From positions 1 through 16,806 of the forward strand of contig DRJB01000002.1 in NCBI GenBank assembly GCA_011052355.1: a stretch of 16,806 nt of DNA, given 5' to 3'. The stretch comes from Candidatus Kaiserbacteria bacterium (lineage in GTDB: Bacteria > Patescibacteriota > Minisyncoccia > Phycocordibacterales > Phycocordibacteraceae). Shown here in pieces: positions 11,828-16,806 of the stretch. Made by a program: the position numbers and the translations under genes. Within the stretch, counting starts at the first letter, position 1, and every line of letters begins with the position of its first letter. Below the pieces are notes generated by a model that did not search any database, was not told the origin of the DNA, and worked only from the letters and a program-made list of their open reading frames with translations.

Positions 11828-12301
11828 TTAAAAAGGAATATCTTCCGGCTTAATGTCTTCATCGGGATACTCAATCGTTTCTGAAGATGAATTCTCAACC
11901 GAATCACTTTGTGTGCTCTGTGCACTTTGCGCACTCTGCGCACTCTGCGCCGATTGTCCGGACGCATTTGCGCGCCCGCCATCTGCACCGAACTGGAAAG
12001 TATCTGCAACAATTTCGGTGCGATAGTTTTTATGCCCATCTGTTTCCCATGAACGGGTTTGCAGGCGCCCTTCTATATAAATCGGGCGTCCTTTTTTCAT
12101 GTATTGCCCGATAACCTCAGCAAGCCGACCGAATGCAACTACATTATGAAATTCGCTCGCATCTTGTTTTTGCCCTTCTTTATTTTTATAGGTACGATTG
12201 GTCGCAACACTAAACGTTACTACTTGTTGTCCTGAAGGGAGCGCGCGAATTTCCGGATCGCGAGTAAGATTTCCATAAATAGTCGCCTTATTGATATACA
12301 T
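11828..12301 (-). CDS. ssb: Single-stranded DNA-binding protein
   Basis: 157 residues. It coats single-stranded DNA and recruits partners in replication and repair. The OB fold covers residues 1-107: MYINKATIYGNLTRDPEIRA, FSVATNR, EFHNVVAFGRLAEVIGQYM, KKGRPIYIEGRLQTRSW, YRTEIVADTFQF. A disordered linker holds a Ser-Ala-Gln repeat (about 115-130) encoded by near-identical 9-nt units at about 11910-11955. The acidic tip is PEDIPF, the canonical partner-binding end. A consensus-like promoter lies inside the end of rpsF, and its -10 box is 6 nt from ATG, so ssb can have its own leaderless transcript besides the rpsF read-through. Confidence 0.96.
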   Translation of the reverse strand: MYINKATIYGNLTRDPEIRALPSGQQVVTFSVATNRTYKNKEGQKQDASEFHNVVAFGRLAEVIGQYMKKGRPIYIEGRLQTRSWETDGHKNYRTEIVADTFQFGADGGRANASGQSAQSAQSAQSAQSTQSDSVENSSSETIEYPDEDIKPEDIPF

Positions 12302-12307
12302 ATTTTT

Positions 12308-12335
12308 ATTATACTCTACAAAATTGCATTTTCAA
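12308..12335 (-). promoter_or_regulatory. Internal promoter of ssb, leaderless
   Basis: On the minus strand TTGAAA (12335-12330), 16 nt, perfect TATAAT (12313-12308), then 6 nt and ATG 12301. The -35 lies inside rpsF. Confidence 0.65.
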
Positions 12336-12846
12336 TGGCGACATCAAGCTTTTCTTTTGATTCTTGTACACGTACGTGTACTTCTTCTGTTTTTTCTTCC
12401 TCTTGCATATCTTGTTTCTGTGTATGACGGTACCATTCCTCATACTGTATTGCCGCATGCTCTGCCGCCTCTTTGGTAGTGCGCACATCAATATATCTAA
12501 ATACATCATTGTGCTCTTTTATCATATCTATAATTCGTGCATGTGCTTCCCCATCGGACTGATACACCACCCATCCAAAAAATGCGGAAGAAAAATCATG
12601 TCTACCGGTGCGCTCCATACGGGAAATGGTATAGGCGAGGCGCAATCGGTGCGGTTCCCCTATGGTAATAACAGTTCCCGCATCGGCAATGTTGTTTTTG
12701 ATGCTCTGAAAAAGCTCTTTTATTTTTTGTTTTGGAAGATCGGGATCAATATGAAAACCAAGCTCATATACTCGCAATTCAAGGTGGTCTGAATCACTTT
12801 CTTCATTTGGGGTTTCTTTTGCTGTATTTTTTGTCATTTGTACCAT
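12316..12846 (-). CDS. rpsF: 30S ribosomal protein S6 with extended C-terminus
   Basis: 176 residues from ATG 12846 (MVQMTKNTAKE), or 173 from ATG 12837. S6 pairs with S18 on the 30S platform. The core is about residues 20-125: LELRVYELGFHIDPDLPKQ, then GEPHRLRLAYTISRMERTGR, then YQSDGEAHARIIDMIKEHND, VFRYIDVRTTKEA. An extra charged tail of about 45 residues (DMQEEEKTEEVHVRVQESKE onward) is not in typical S6. A longer frame reaches 12933, but it would span the promoter. The promoter ends 9 nt before ATG 12846, so this start would give a nearly leaderless mRNA; I prefer it on that basis. First gene of rpsF-ssb-rpsR. Confidence 0.92.
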   Translation of the reverse strand: MVQMTKNTAKETPNEESDSDHLELRVYELGFHIDPDLPKQKIKELFQSIKNNIADAGTVITIGEPHRLRLAYTISRMERTGRHDFSSAFFGWVVYQSDGEAHARIIDMIKEHNDVFRYIDVRTTKEAAEHAAIQYEEWYRHTQKQDMQEEEKTEEVHVRVQESKEKLDVAIENAIL

Positions 12847-12855
12847 GCTTTTCAA

Positions 12856-12884
12856 ATAGTAGCATGTTTTATTATCACGCGCAA
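12856..12884 (-). promoter_or_regulatory. Promoter of the rpsF operon
   Basis: On the minus strand TTGCGC (12884-12879), 17 nt ending TGC, TACTAT (12861-12856). The start codon is 9 nt downstream. The -35 box lies at the edge of the duplicated block that begins at 12884. Confidence 0.6.
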
Positions 12885-12919
12885 ATGCCCGGCTTTTGCC
12901 GTTCTTATATAAATAAATA

Positions 12920-12949
12920 GGTCGGGCTTGCATCCGTGCAAGTCCGACC
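12920..12949 (-). terminator. Terminator of membrane-protein copy 1
   Basis: 13-bp stem (12920-12932 with 12937-12949, one G-U, loop TCCG) directly after the stop codon at 12958 on the minus strand, with tail TATTTATTTATATAAG. Confidence 0.7.
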
Positions 12950-12957
12950 CCTTGGCA

Positions 12958-13614
12958 TCACCACAATCGCCACCACGCCAAGATGGCAACGCCCGCAATC
13001 ATCGCTGCAGTCTGCACAGCGACGGGAAAAGTGAACTTCCATTTCGGCGTGAACTTCATCACGCCGGTGATTGCCCACGGAACCAGCAACCCCGACACAG
13101 TTGCGATATCTGTCTTAGACACCGCAGGCACCGCCAAATTTTTGATGTACACCATGGCAATCACCCATGATGCCAATGTGGCATACACCACAAGAATCCA
13201 TCCCGCCTCCGTCACGTGCCCGTCATGAGTATGTGCCTCCGGCATAATTTTCCCCGCCGGAGTAAAGACAAAAACAGCGAGCGACGTCCACACCACCAAC
13301 GACACAACCGCAATTTCTATGCTTTGCATAGAAATATATTCAAACCTATACTTCCCCACCAAATATGCCACAAGTGGCGTGATAACAATAACATCAAACC
13401 ACATTCCCCCGTGTTGGAGGAAAGAATATCCCCGCAAATGATCTCGCGATGGTAGAGAGTATATAGTTCCACTACTCGTCACGTGCCATTCCTCCAGTCT
13501 GTACATTTGGTTTGCAGAAAAAAATCCATCCTGAAATGAGAGAAGAGCTTGCAAAAATAAGAGCCCCTCTCCGACAATCATCACAGCAATAAACCATGTC
13601 CAGTTAATTTCCAT
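12958..13614 (-). CDS. Unknown multi-pass membrane protein, copy 1
   Basis: 218 residues from ATG 13614. This start has AGGAG (13627-13623) 8 nt upstream and opens into a membrane helix (WTWFIAVMIVGEGLLFLQALL). About six membrane segments follow. Conserved with copy 2: GYSFLQHGGMW, DVI-ITPLVAYLVGKY, VFTPAGKIMPEAHTHDG, TEAGWILVVYATLASWVI, and the C-terminal LAWWRLW. The His residues of QHGG and EAHTHDG sit near membrane ends and could bind metal or heme; this is only a guess. A 22-residue insert (around YRLEEWHVTSSG) is absent from copy 2. The open frame continues upstream through the leader and promoter, but those starts would lie before the transcription start. No family recognised. Confidence 0.75.
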   Translation of the reverse strand: MEINWTWFIAVMIVGEGLLFLQALLSFQDGFFSANQMYRLEEWHVTSSGTIYSLPSRDHLRGYSFLQHGGMWFDVIVITPLVAYLVGKYRFEYISMQSIEIAVVSLVVWTSLAVFVFTPAGKIMPEAHTHDGHVTEAGWILVVYATLASWVIAMVYIKNLAVPAVSKTDIATVSGLLVPWAITGVMKFTPKWKFTFPVAVQTAAMIAGVAILAWWRLW

Positions 13615-13678
13615 TTTCGCATCTCCTGTTCCGCGAAACCAACCCGTGCGCGCACCATGGGCGCGCACTTCTCTGTCC
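13615..13678 (-). promoter_or_regulatory. Conserved two-hairpin 5' leader of copy 1
   Basis: On the minus strand GTGCGCGC (13668-13661) pairs with GCGCGCAC (13653-13646). Then TTTCGC (about 13638-13633 reading GCGAAA on the + strand) pairs with GCGAAA (13620-13615), looping out 12 nt that hold AGGAG, and the ATG follows at once. The leader is almost identical in copy 2. Confidence 0.6.
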
Positions 13679-13684
13679 GAAATT

Positions 13685-13713
13685 AAGATAGCGCGTTTGT
13701 GTATATCTGTCAA
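13685..13713 (-). promoter_or_regulatory. Promoter of membrane-protein copy 1
   Basis: On the minus strand perfect TTGACA (13713-13708), 17 nt, TATCTT (13690-13685). Confidence 0.65.
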
Positions 13714-13740
13714 AAAATATCACAGATGACACTTCAGCCC

Positions 13741-13777
13741 CGGCAAAAGCCGAGCATCCAATGCCCGGCTTTTGCCG
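13741..13777. repeat. Hairpin between the two membrane-protein units
   Basis: CGGCAAAAGCCG (13741-13752) pairs with 13766-13777; inside, GCAT pairs with ATGC around CCA. Only the right arm has a counterpart at the left end of the first block (12892-12903), so the left arm was formed or kept only at this junction. Confidence 0.8.
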
Positions 13778-13796
13778 TTCTTATATAAATAAATAA

Positions 13797-13824
13797 GTCG
13801 GGCTTGCATCCGTGCAAGTCCGAC
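13797..13824 (-). terminator. Terminator of membrane-protein copy 2
   Basis: 12-bp stem (13797-13808 with 13813-13824, one G-U, loop TCCG), after the stop codon at 13834, with tail TTATTTATTTATATAAG on the minus strand. Duplicate of 12920-12949. Confidence 0.7.
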
Positions 13825-13833
13825 CCTTTGACA

Positions 13834-14436
13834 TCACCACAATCGCCACCACGCGAGAACGGCAATACCGATAATCTTTACCGCAGTTTGTGTGGTGGAA
13901 CAATAATTTAATTTCCATATTGGCGAGATTTTTATTACACTGAGTATCGCCCATGGAATTAATACAAACGATACGATGGCGACATCATTCTCGGAGATTG
14001 GTGGAGTTTCAAGCCCCGACACGTACCACATGACAATCACCCATGATGCCAATGTGGCATACACTACCAGAATCCATCCCGCCTCCGTCACATACCCGTC
14101 ATGAGTATGTGCCTCTGGCATAATTTTCCCCGCCGGAGTAAAGACAAAAACAGCGAGCGCCGTCCACACCACCAGCGCCACTATGGCAATCGTAATGCTC
14201 AGCGGAGAAAGATATGCAAACTGATACTTCCCCACCAAATATGCCACAAGTGGCGTGATAATAATAACATCACACCACATTCCTCCGTGTTGGAGGAATG
14301 AATATCCATGATGCCCTTTCCGAGACATCTGTGTTGCCGAAAAAAATCCATCCCAGAAGGAGAAAAGAGCTTGCAGAAATACGAGCCACTCTCCGATAAT
14401 CATCACATCAATAAATCGCCCCCAGTCAATATTCAT
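13834..14436 (-). CDS. Unknown multi-pass membrane protein, copy 2
   Basis: 200 residues from ATG 14436, with AGGAG (14449-14445) 8 nt upstream as in copy 1. Begins MNIDWGRFIDVMIIGEWLVF. The middle part is nearly identical to copy 1 (HGGMW, ITPLVAYLVGKY, AVFVFTPAGKIMPEAHTHDG, TEAGWILVVYATLASWVI), while the last 45 residues differ more but keep AVLAWWRLW. It lacks the 22-residue insert of copy 1. It is a diverged tandem paralogue with its own promoter, leader and terminator. The differences are spread through both proteins and frames are intact, so both copies appear functional. Function unknown. Confidence 0.75.
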   Translation of the reverse strand: MNIDWGRFIDVMIIGEWLVFLQALFSFWDGFFSATQMSRKGHHGYSFLQHGGMWCDVIIITPLVAYLVGKYQFAYLSPLSITIAIVALVVWTALAVFVFTPAGKIMPEAHTHDGYVTEAGWILVVYATLASWVIVMWYVSGLETPPISENDVAIVSFVLIPWAILSVIKISPIWKLNYCSTTQTAVKIIGIAVLAWWRLW

Positions 14437-14500
14437 TTTCGCATCTCCTGTTCCGCGAAACCAACCTGTGCGCGCACCATGGACGCACACTTCTCTGTCC
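14437..14500 (-). promoter_or_regulatory. Conserved two-hairpin 5' leader of copy 2
   Basis: Same layout as copy 1. In hairpin 1 the left arm has changed to GTGTGCGT (14490-14483) opposite GCGCGCAC (14475-14468), and every pair is kept, two of them as G-U. Hairpin 2 (14437-14460), with AGGAG in its loop, is identical to copy 1. Confidence 0.6.
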
Positions 14501-14506
14501 AAAATT

Positions 14507-14535
14507 AATGTAGCACACTTATCTGTATCTGGCAA
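14507..14535 (-). promoter_or_regulatory. Promoter of membrane-protein copy 2
   Basis: On the minus strand TTGCCA (14535-14530), 17 nt, TACATT (14512-14507). It is weaker than that of copy 1 at both boxes. Confidence 0.6.
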
Positions 14536-14579
14536 AAAATTGTACGCGTCCACCACCCAATGGCAGTCCTGCGCTGTGA

Positions 14580-14768
14580 ATGAAGATAGTATCTACCATA
14601 GTGGCGATACTTGGTCCAAGAGAAGCGGGGGGAACAAAGGGGTCAGGCGCGCTGTGATTTTTACAAGAATGTCGCGCGAGAGCTTGCCAGCAAGATCTCG
14701 CGCGACGAGATGGTTGCGTAAAAACACTCGCTCACCACCGCCACGCTTTGCGTGGCGGTTTTTTTATA
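14580..14768 (+). ncRNA. Structured non-coding region ending in a + strand terminator
   Basis: Three hairpins stand in a row: AGTATC...GATACT (14588-14611) with CCA/TGG inside; GTCGCGCGAGA (14671-14681) with 14696-14706, continued by CTTG/CAAG around CCAG; and ACCGCCACGC (14737-14746) with 14750-14759, followed by seven T on the + strand. The last is a textbook terminator for + strand transcription, yet no + strand gene is present, so a small RNA is possible. No clear + strand promoter was found. On the minus strand two short frames without an ATG read protein-like, so a decayed gene is the alternative. Confidence 0.35.
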
Positions 14769-14811
14769 TTGCGACCTAAAAAATAAAAATCTGTTAAACA
14801 CCTGTAAAAAA

Positions 14812-15129
14812 TTATGCGATTGAATCAATGCGTACTTTGGTAAATGGCTGGCGATGACCTCGGCGTTTCAAATAGCGGCTCTTGGCTTTGTATTTCACCA
14901 CATCAATTTTCTTTGCACGGATAATCTCAACAACAGCGCCCTTCACCGCTGCACCTTTAATCGTTGGCGTACCGATAGTCGTGTCCAAACCATTATCTAC
15001 CAACAGCACTTCGCTGAAAACAATCTTGTCGCCCGTCTTTTGCTCACCAGAGAGTTTTTCCACACTCACCACATCGCCCTGGGCGACGACATACTGCTTT
15101 CCTCCTATTTTTATAACGGAGTATTCCAT
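14812..15129 (-). CDS. rplU: 50S ribosomal protein L21
   Basis: 105 residues from ATG 15129 (MEYSVIKIGGKQYVVAQGD), the family's standard start; the longer frame to 15174 is not used. L21 binds 23S rRNA in the large subunit. Motifs: IKIGGKQYVV, VDNGLDTTIGTPTIKGAAVK and the basic end YKAKSRYLKRRGHRQPFTKV. The usual neighbour rpmA (L27) is not next to it; the 375 nt downstream hold hairpins only. GGGG lies 3 nt before ATG, too close for a normal ribosome site; a poor TTTATC-17-TATGGG promoter would make it nearly leaderless. Confidence 0.95.
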   Translation of the reverse strand: MEYSVIKIGGKQYVVAQGDVVSVEKLSGEQKTGDKIVFSEVLLVDNGLDTTIGTPTIKGAAVKGAVVEIIRAKKIDVVKYKAKSRYLKRRGHRQPFTKVRIDSIA

Positions 15130-15168
15130 AATCCCCATATCCCAGTCATCTAAAGCGATAAAAAGCAA

Positions 15169-15198
15169 GGCCACACTGAAATCCTTTTCAGTGTGGCC
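15169..15198. terminator. Bidirectional terminator upstream of rplU
   Basis: A perfect 13-bp stem (15169-15181 with 15186-15198, loop TCCT). The + strand tail is TATTTTTTTT, the minus-strand tail TTGCTTTTTATC. It ends the 15220-15672 gene. Confidence 0.75.
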
Positions 15199-15219
15199 GG
15201 TATTTTTTTTGTTCTTTTG

Positions 15220-15672
15220 TCATTTGCCGGCTACGGTTGTGACCGAAACCGGCTTTTCATTCACCAACCTGAAGTGCGTCGGTGGAAGCTTCCCCTTTAC
15301 ACGAATGGTGTGAAAAACTCCATCACCACTTCGGAGGAAGAGAATTCTGTCCTTTCCACTCCGACTCTCGGCGATGACTATATAATCATTGTCTTCCCCT
15401 CCAGCAAAAGTATTGAGCTGCTGGGCATATGGCAGAGGAGTAGCCACAACTGACCCCTTGCCAAACTGATAACCCCACCCAACAGAAATAATAATAAGGG
15501 TTACTATCGCTAAAGAACCCAAAAAGAAGAGTACCTTGGCAATTTCTCCTCCTCCATCTCTATGGGAGAAATGCCCCGTGAGATGGAAAATAGCAACCGT
15601 TAGAGCCGCAAACACTATTATCGAAACAAAAACAACATCCCAACCAGGAAACGACAAGTTATACATCGCCAT
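15220..15672 (-). CDS. Two-TM protein with a C-terminal globular domain, unknown
   Basis: 150 residues from ATG 15672, chosen because AGGAG lies 8 nt upstream; ATG 15666 is a second choice. Membrane segments at about 12-32 (VVFVSIIVFAALTVAIFHLTG) and 46-66 (VLFFLGSLAIVTLIIISVGWG) are joined by a short loop rich in His/Gly/Asp. Residues 75-150 look like a beta-rich domain with NDYIVIAESRSGKDRILFL, GVFHTIRVKGKLPPTHFRLV and a basic end. The domain probably faces outward if both termini are outside, but this is not certain. It has its own promoter and terminator, so it is a single-gene unit. No family recognised. Confidence 0.7.
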   Translation of the reverse strand: MAMYNLSFPGWDVVFVSIIVFAALTVAIFHLTGHFSHRDGGGEIAKVLFFLGSLAIVTLIIISVGWGYQFGKGSVVATPLPYAQQLNTFAGGEDNDYIVIAESRSGKDRILFLRSGDGVFHTIRVKGKLPPTHFRLVNEKPVSVTTVAGK

Positions 15673-15689
15673 ATAATATACTCCTTTTT

Positions 15690-15711
15690 GAGCACCTCCA
15701 TTGAGGCACTC
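15690..15711 (-). promoter_or_regulatory. Leader hairpin before the 15220-15672 gene
   Basis: 9-bp stem (15690-15698 with 15703-15711) with two G-U pairs on the minus strand, lying between the promoter and the AGGAG site. Confidence 0.4.
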
Positions 15712-15722
15712 TTCTGAAGAAG

Positions 15723-15751
15723 ACTATGGCACAAAATTAAAAACTATGCAA
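15723..15751 (-). promoter_or_regulatory. Promoter of the 15220-15672 gene
   Basis: On the minus strand TTGCAT (15751-15746), 17 nt ending TGC, CATAGT (15728-15723), giving a leader of about 45 nt. Confidence 0.55.
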
Positions 15752-15825
15752 CCCCTCTGCCGGATTTGTTTTTGAGTCGCAAATTGAAACGAATAAAATC
15801 AGGCGGTAGAAAAGTTTTTAAAGTG

Positions 15826-15891
15826 GTGGAAGTTGGACTTCCACAAGCTGAGGACTTGCTTGAAAATCAGGATTGAGGGCTGACTTTCAAG
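15826..15891 (-). terminator. Two hairpins downstream of tatD
   Basis: CTTGAAAATCAG (15859-15870) pairs with 15880-15891 with one mismatch. GTGGAAGT (15826-15833) pairs with 15837-15844, loop TGG, the fourth hairpin with the GGAAGT-NNN-ACTTCC tip. The minus-strand tail CACTTTAAAAACTTTTC is moderately T-rich. Confidence 0.55.
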
Positions 15892-15899
15892 GGTGGGGG

Positions 15900-16706
15900 T
15901 TAGGCGAGCTCCCCGAGACCAAATACTCGTGTGGCGTTTTCAATCATTGCTTGTCTAATCGTTTCTTCATTTTCGCCTCGTATGCGCGCGATTGCTTGTA
16001 CTACATCCACAACCGCAAATGGTGAGTTTCTTTTCCCACGATTTGGAGCTGGCGACACATATGGAGAATCCGTCTCTGAGAGAATTGAACGCAATGGCGT
16101 GTATCGTATCGTTTCGTCATAGTCGTTGGCAAAAGTGATGACAGCGGTATAGGAAATTGTAAAACCCATCTCAAGGAATGCTCGCGCTTCTTCAATACCT
16201 CCCACAAAAAAATGAATGTTGCCGATAAGCATATCCCCATGTTCGCGCTTGGCGCTTTTCAACACATCTATAATTTCACTATATGCATCCATCGTTCCTT
16301 TGGATGGTCGCGCATGTATCATGAGAGGTTTATTTACGGACACGGCGAGTGCTATCTGCGATTCAAGCAGTGGTATTTGCGTAGCACGCGCTGTGTCATG
16401 ATTGTCTGCGCGAAAATAATCAAGACCACACTCTCCGATGGCAACGGTGCGCGGATTTTTCGCAAGTATTTCAAAAGCGCTCATAACAAATGGCTCATTG
16501 GTATCAGTTGGATGTTGTCCAACCGCGGCAAAAATATTTTCGTGTTTTTCAGCGAGCGCCACCGCACTCTGAGACGCTTCACGATCAACCCCAACGACTG
16601 TCATACCTATTTTACTTTTCGCAAGTGCTGTTAGTAAATCATCTCTGTCGGTATCATATTCACTTCCTTGCACATGGCAGTGCGAATCAAAATATTGAAA
16701 GTCCAT
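15900..16706 (-). CDS. tatD: TatD-family metal-dependent hydrolase (DNase)
   Basis: 268 residues, the usual length. TatD enzymes are TIM-barrel metallohydrolases, often 3'-5' DNases. Metal ligands appear in order: FDSHCH (6-11), IGECGLDYF (Glu), MIHAR (His), GNIHFF (His) and SETDSPY (Asp). Before the last motif come IRYTPLRSILSE, and after it RGKRNSPFAVVDVVQAIARI. The family end reads NATRVFGLGE. Start 16706 lies 3 nt after the stop of the upstream gene, so the two are probably translated from one mRNA. The N-terminus is MDFQYFDSHCHV without leader. No key residue is missing. Confidence 0.95.
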   Translation of the reverse strand: MDFQYFDSHCHVQGSEYDTDRDDLLTALAKSKIGMTVVGVDREASQSAVALAEKHENIFAAVGQHPTDTNEPFVMSAFEILAKNPRTVAIGECGLDYFRADNHDTARATQIPLLESQIALAVSVNKPLMIHARPSKGTMDAYSEIIDVLKSAKREHGDMLIGNIHFFVGGIEEARAFLEMGFTISYTAVITFANDYDETIRYTPLRSILSETDSPYVSPAPNRGKRNSPFAVVDVVQAIARIRGENEETIRQAMIENATRVFGLGELA

Positions 16707-16709
16707 ATA

Positions 16710-16806
16710 TTAAGAAAGTTTCTCAAACCTGTCTTTGCGAAATCTATAAAAACCTACGATTTTTATAGATCCGTCAGTAAGTGTAATAAGTGTGTCATCA
16801 ACACGC
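16710..16806 (-). CDS. Unknown protein, C-terminal 31 residues (runs off the right edge)
   Basis: The frame from 16805 reads RVDDTLITLTDGSIKIVGFY then RFRKDRFEKLS and stops with TAA at 16712-16710. The segment looks beta-rich with a basic end. It lies 3 nt before tatD on the same strand, so it is likely the preceding gene of an operon. In other bacteria metG often stands beside tatD, but this end is too short to tell. Confidence 0.65.
   Translation of the reverse strand, partial: RVDDTLITLTDGSIKIVGFYRFRKDRFEKLS

Larger units (their letters stand above)
12884..14540. repeat. Tandem duplication of a complete gene unit (12884-13718 and 13760-14540)
   Basis: The two blocks match in order: AATGCCCGGCTTTTGCCG, an AT-rich spacer, the terminator hairpin, the membrane-protein gene, the two-hairpin leader and the promoter, up to the run CAAAAAAT. 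The period at the left end is about 876 nt. The second block is about 54 nt shorter because of one in-frame gap in the gene. Outside the blocks the similarity stops. Confidence 0.85.

Noticed and set aside
13615..13713. N-terminal extension of copy 1 (starting MTDIHKRAILISDREV)
   Set aside because: It would require translation upstream of the predicted transcription start; AGGAG stands before ATG 13614.
1..16806. CRISPR array, tRNA or rRNA genes, insertion sequence
   Set aside because: No regular spacer-repeat pattern, no GTTCGAATC-type T-arm, no rRNA signature and no transposase were seen.

Overview
This window looks like a piece of a Patescibacteria (CPR) chromosome, most likely from the Parcubacteria. 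The evidence is a large secreted protein with a peptidoglycan-binding module and many beta-sandwich repeats, a CPR-type regulator with a C-terminal 'SEKTIQREL' winged helix, EF-P with a non-canonical loop, and short housekeeping operons separated by strong hairpins. TGA is used as a stop (ftsK), so the standard code fits. I cannot assign it below class level.

Layout. Positions 1-116 (-) hold the 5' end of an unknown gene. Positions 413-3778 (-) encode an about 1121-residue surface protein, with hairpins downstream. Positions 3779-4681 are a mostly non-coding stretch with small-RNA candidates, one small ORF and an unusual set of repeats. Positions 4682-5443 (-) encode the CPR regulator. A + strand operon follows: ftsK, a membrane-anchored Ig-like protein overlapping it by 4 bases, then recA. 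Convergent to it lies an ECF-type sigma factor with a small membrane protein (9393-10299, -). efp (+) comes next. Positions 10951-11602 hold no protein gene but carry three tandem small-RNA-like transcription units and four large hairpins. rpsF-ssb-rpsR (-) are followed, on the same strand, by two tandemly duplicated genes for an unknown multi-pass membrane protein. Then come rplU, a two-TM protein, tatD, and the 3' end of an upstream gene.

The most interesting signals are these. (1) Three short units between efp and rpsR share promoter architecture, a C-rich anti-Shine-Dalgarno-like body and a GGTCT-type terminator; they look like a paralogous sRNA family. (2) The 9-mer TAAAGGACA is clustered in and around the regulator gene, with a variant lying between the -35 and -10 of its own promoter, which suggests autoregulation. 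(3) The duplicated membrane-protein genes keep a nearly identical 5' leader with two hairpins, one of which loops out the ribosome binding site. (4) Hairpins ending in GGAAGT-NNN-ACTTCC occur four times. (5) Perfect 13-17 bp inverted repeats with 2-4 nt loops lie inside three coding sequences. (6) Several genes (recA, ssb, rpsF, the left-edge gene) have a -10 box only 6-9 nt before ATG, so they are probably leaderless, while the duplicated membrane genes and the 15220-15672 gene have AGGAG-type sites.

All calls were made by eye. Family names rest on recognised motifs; no database search was possible.
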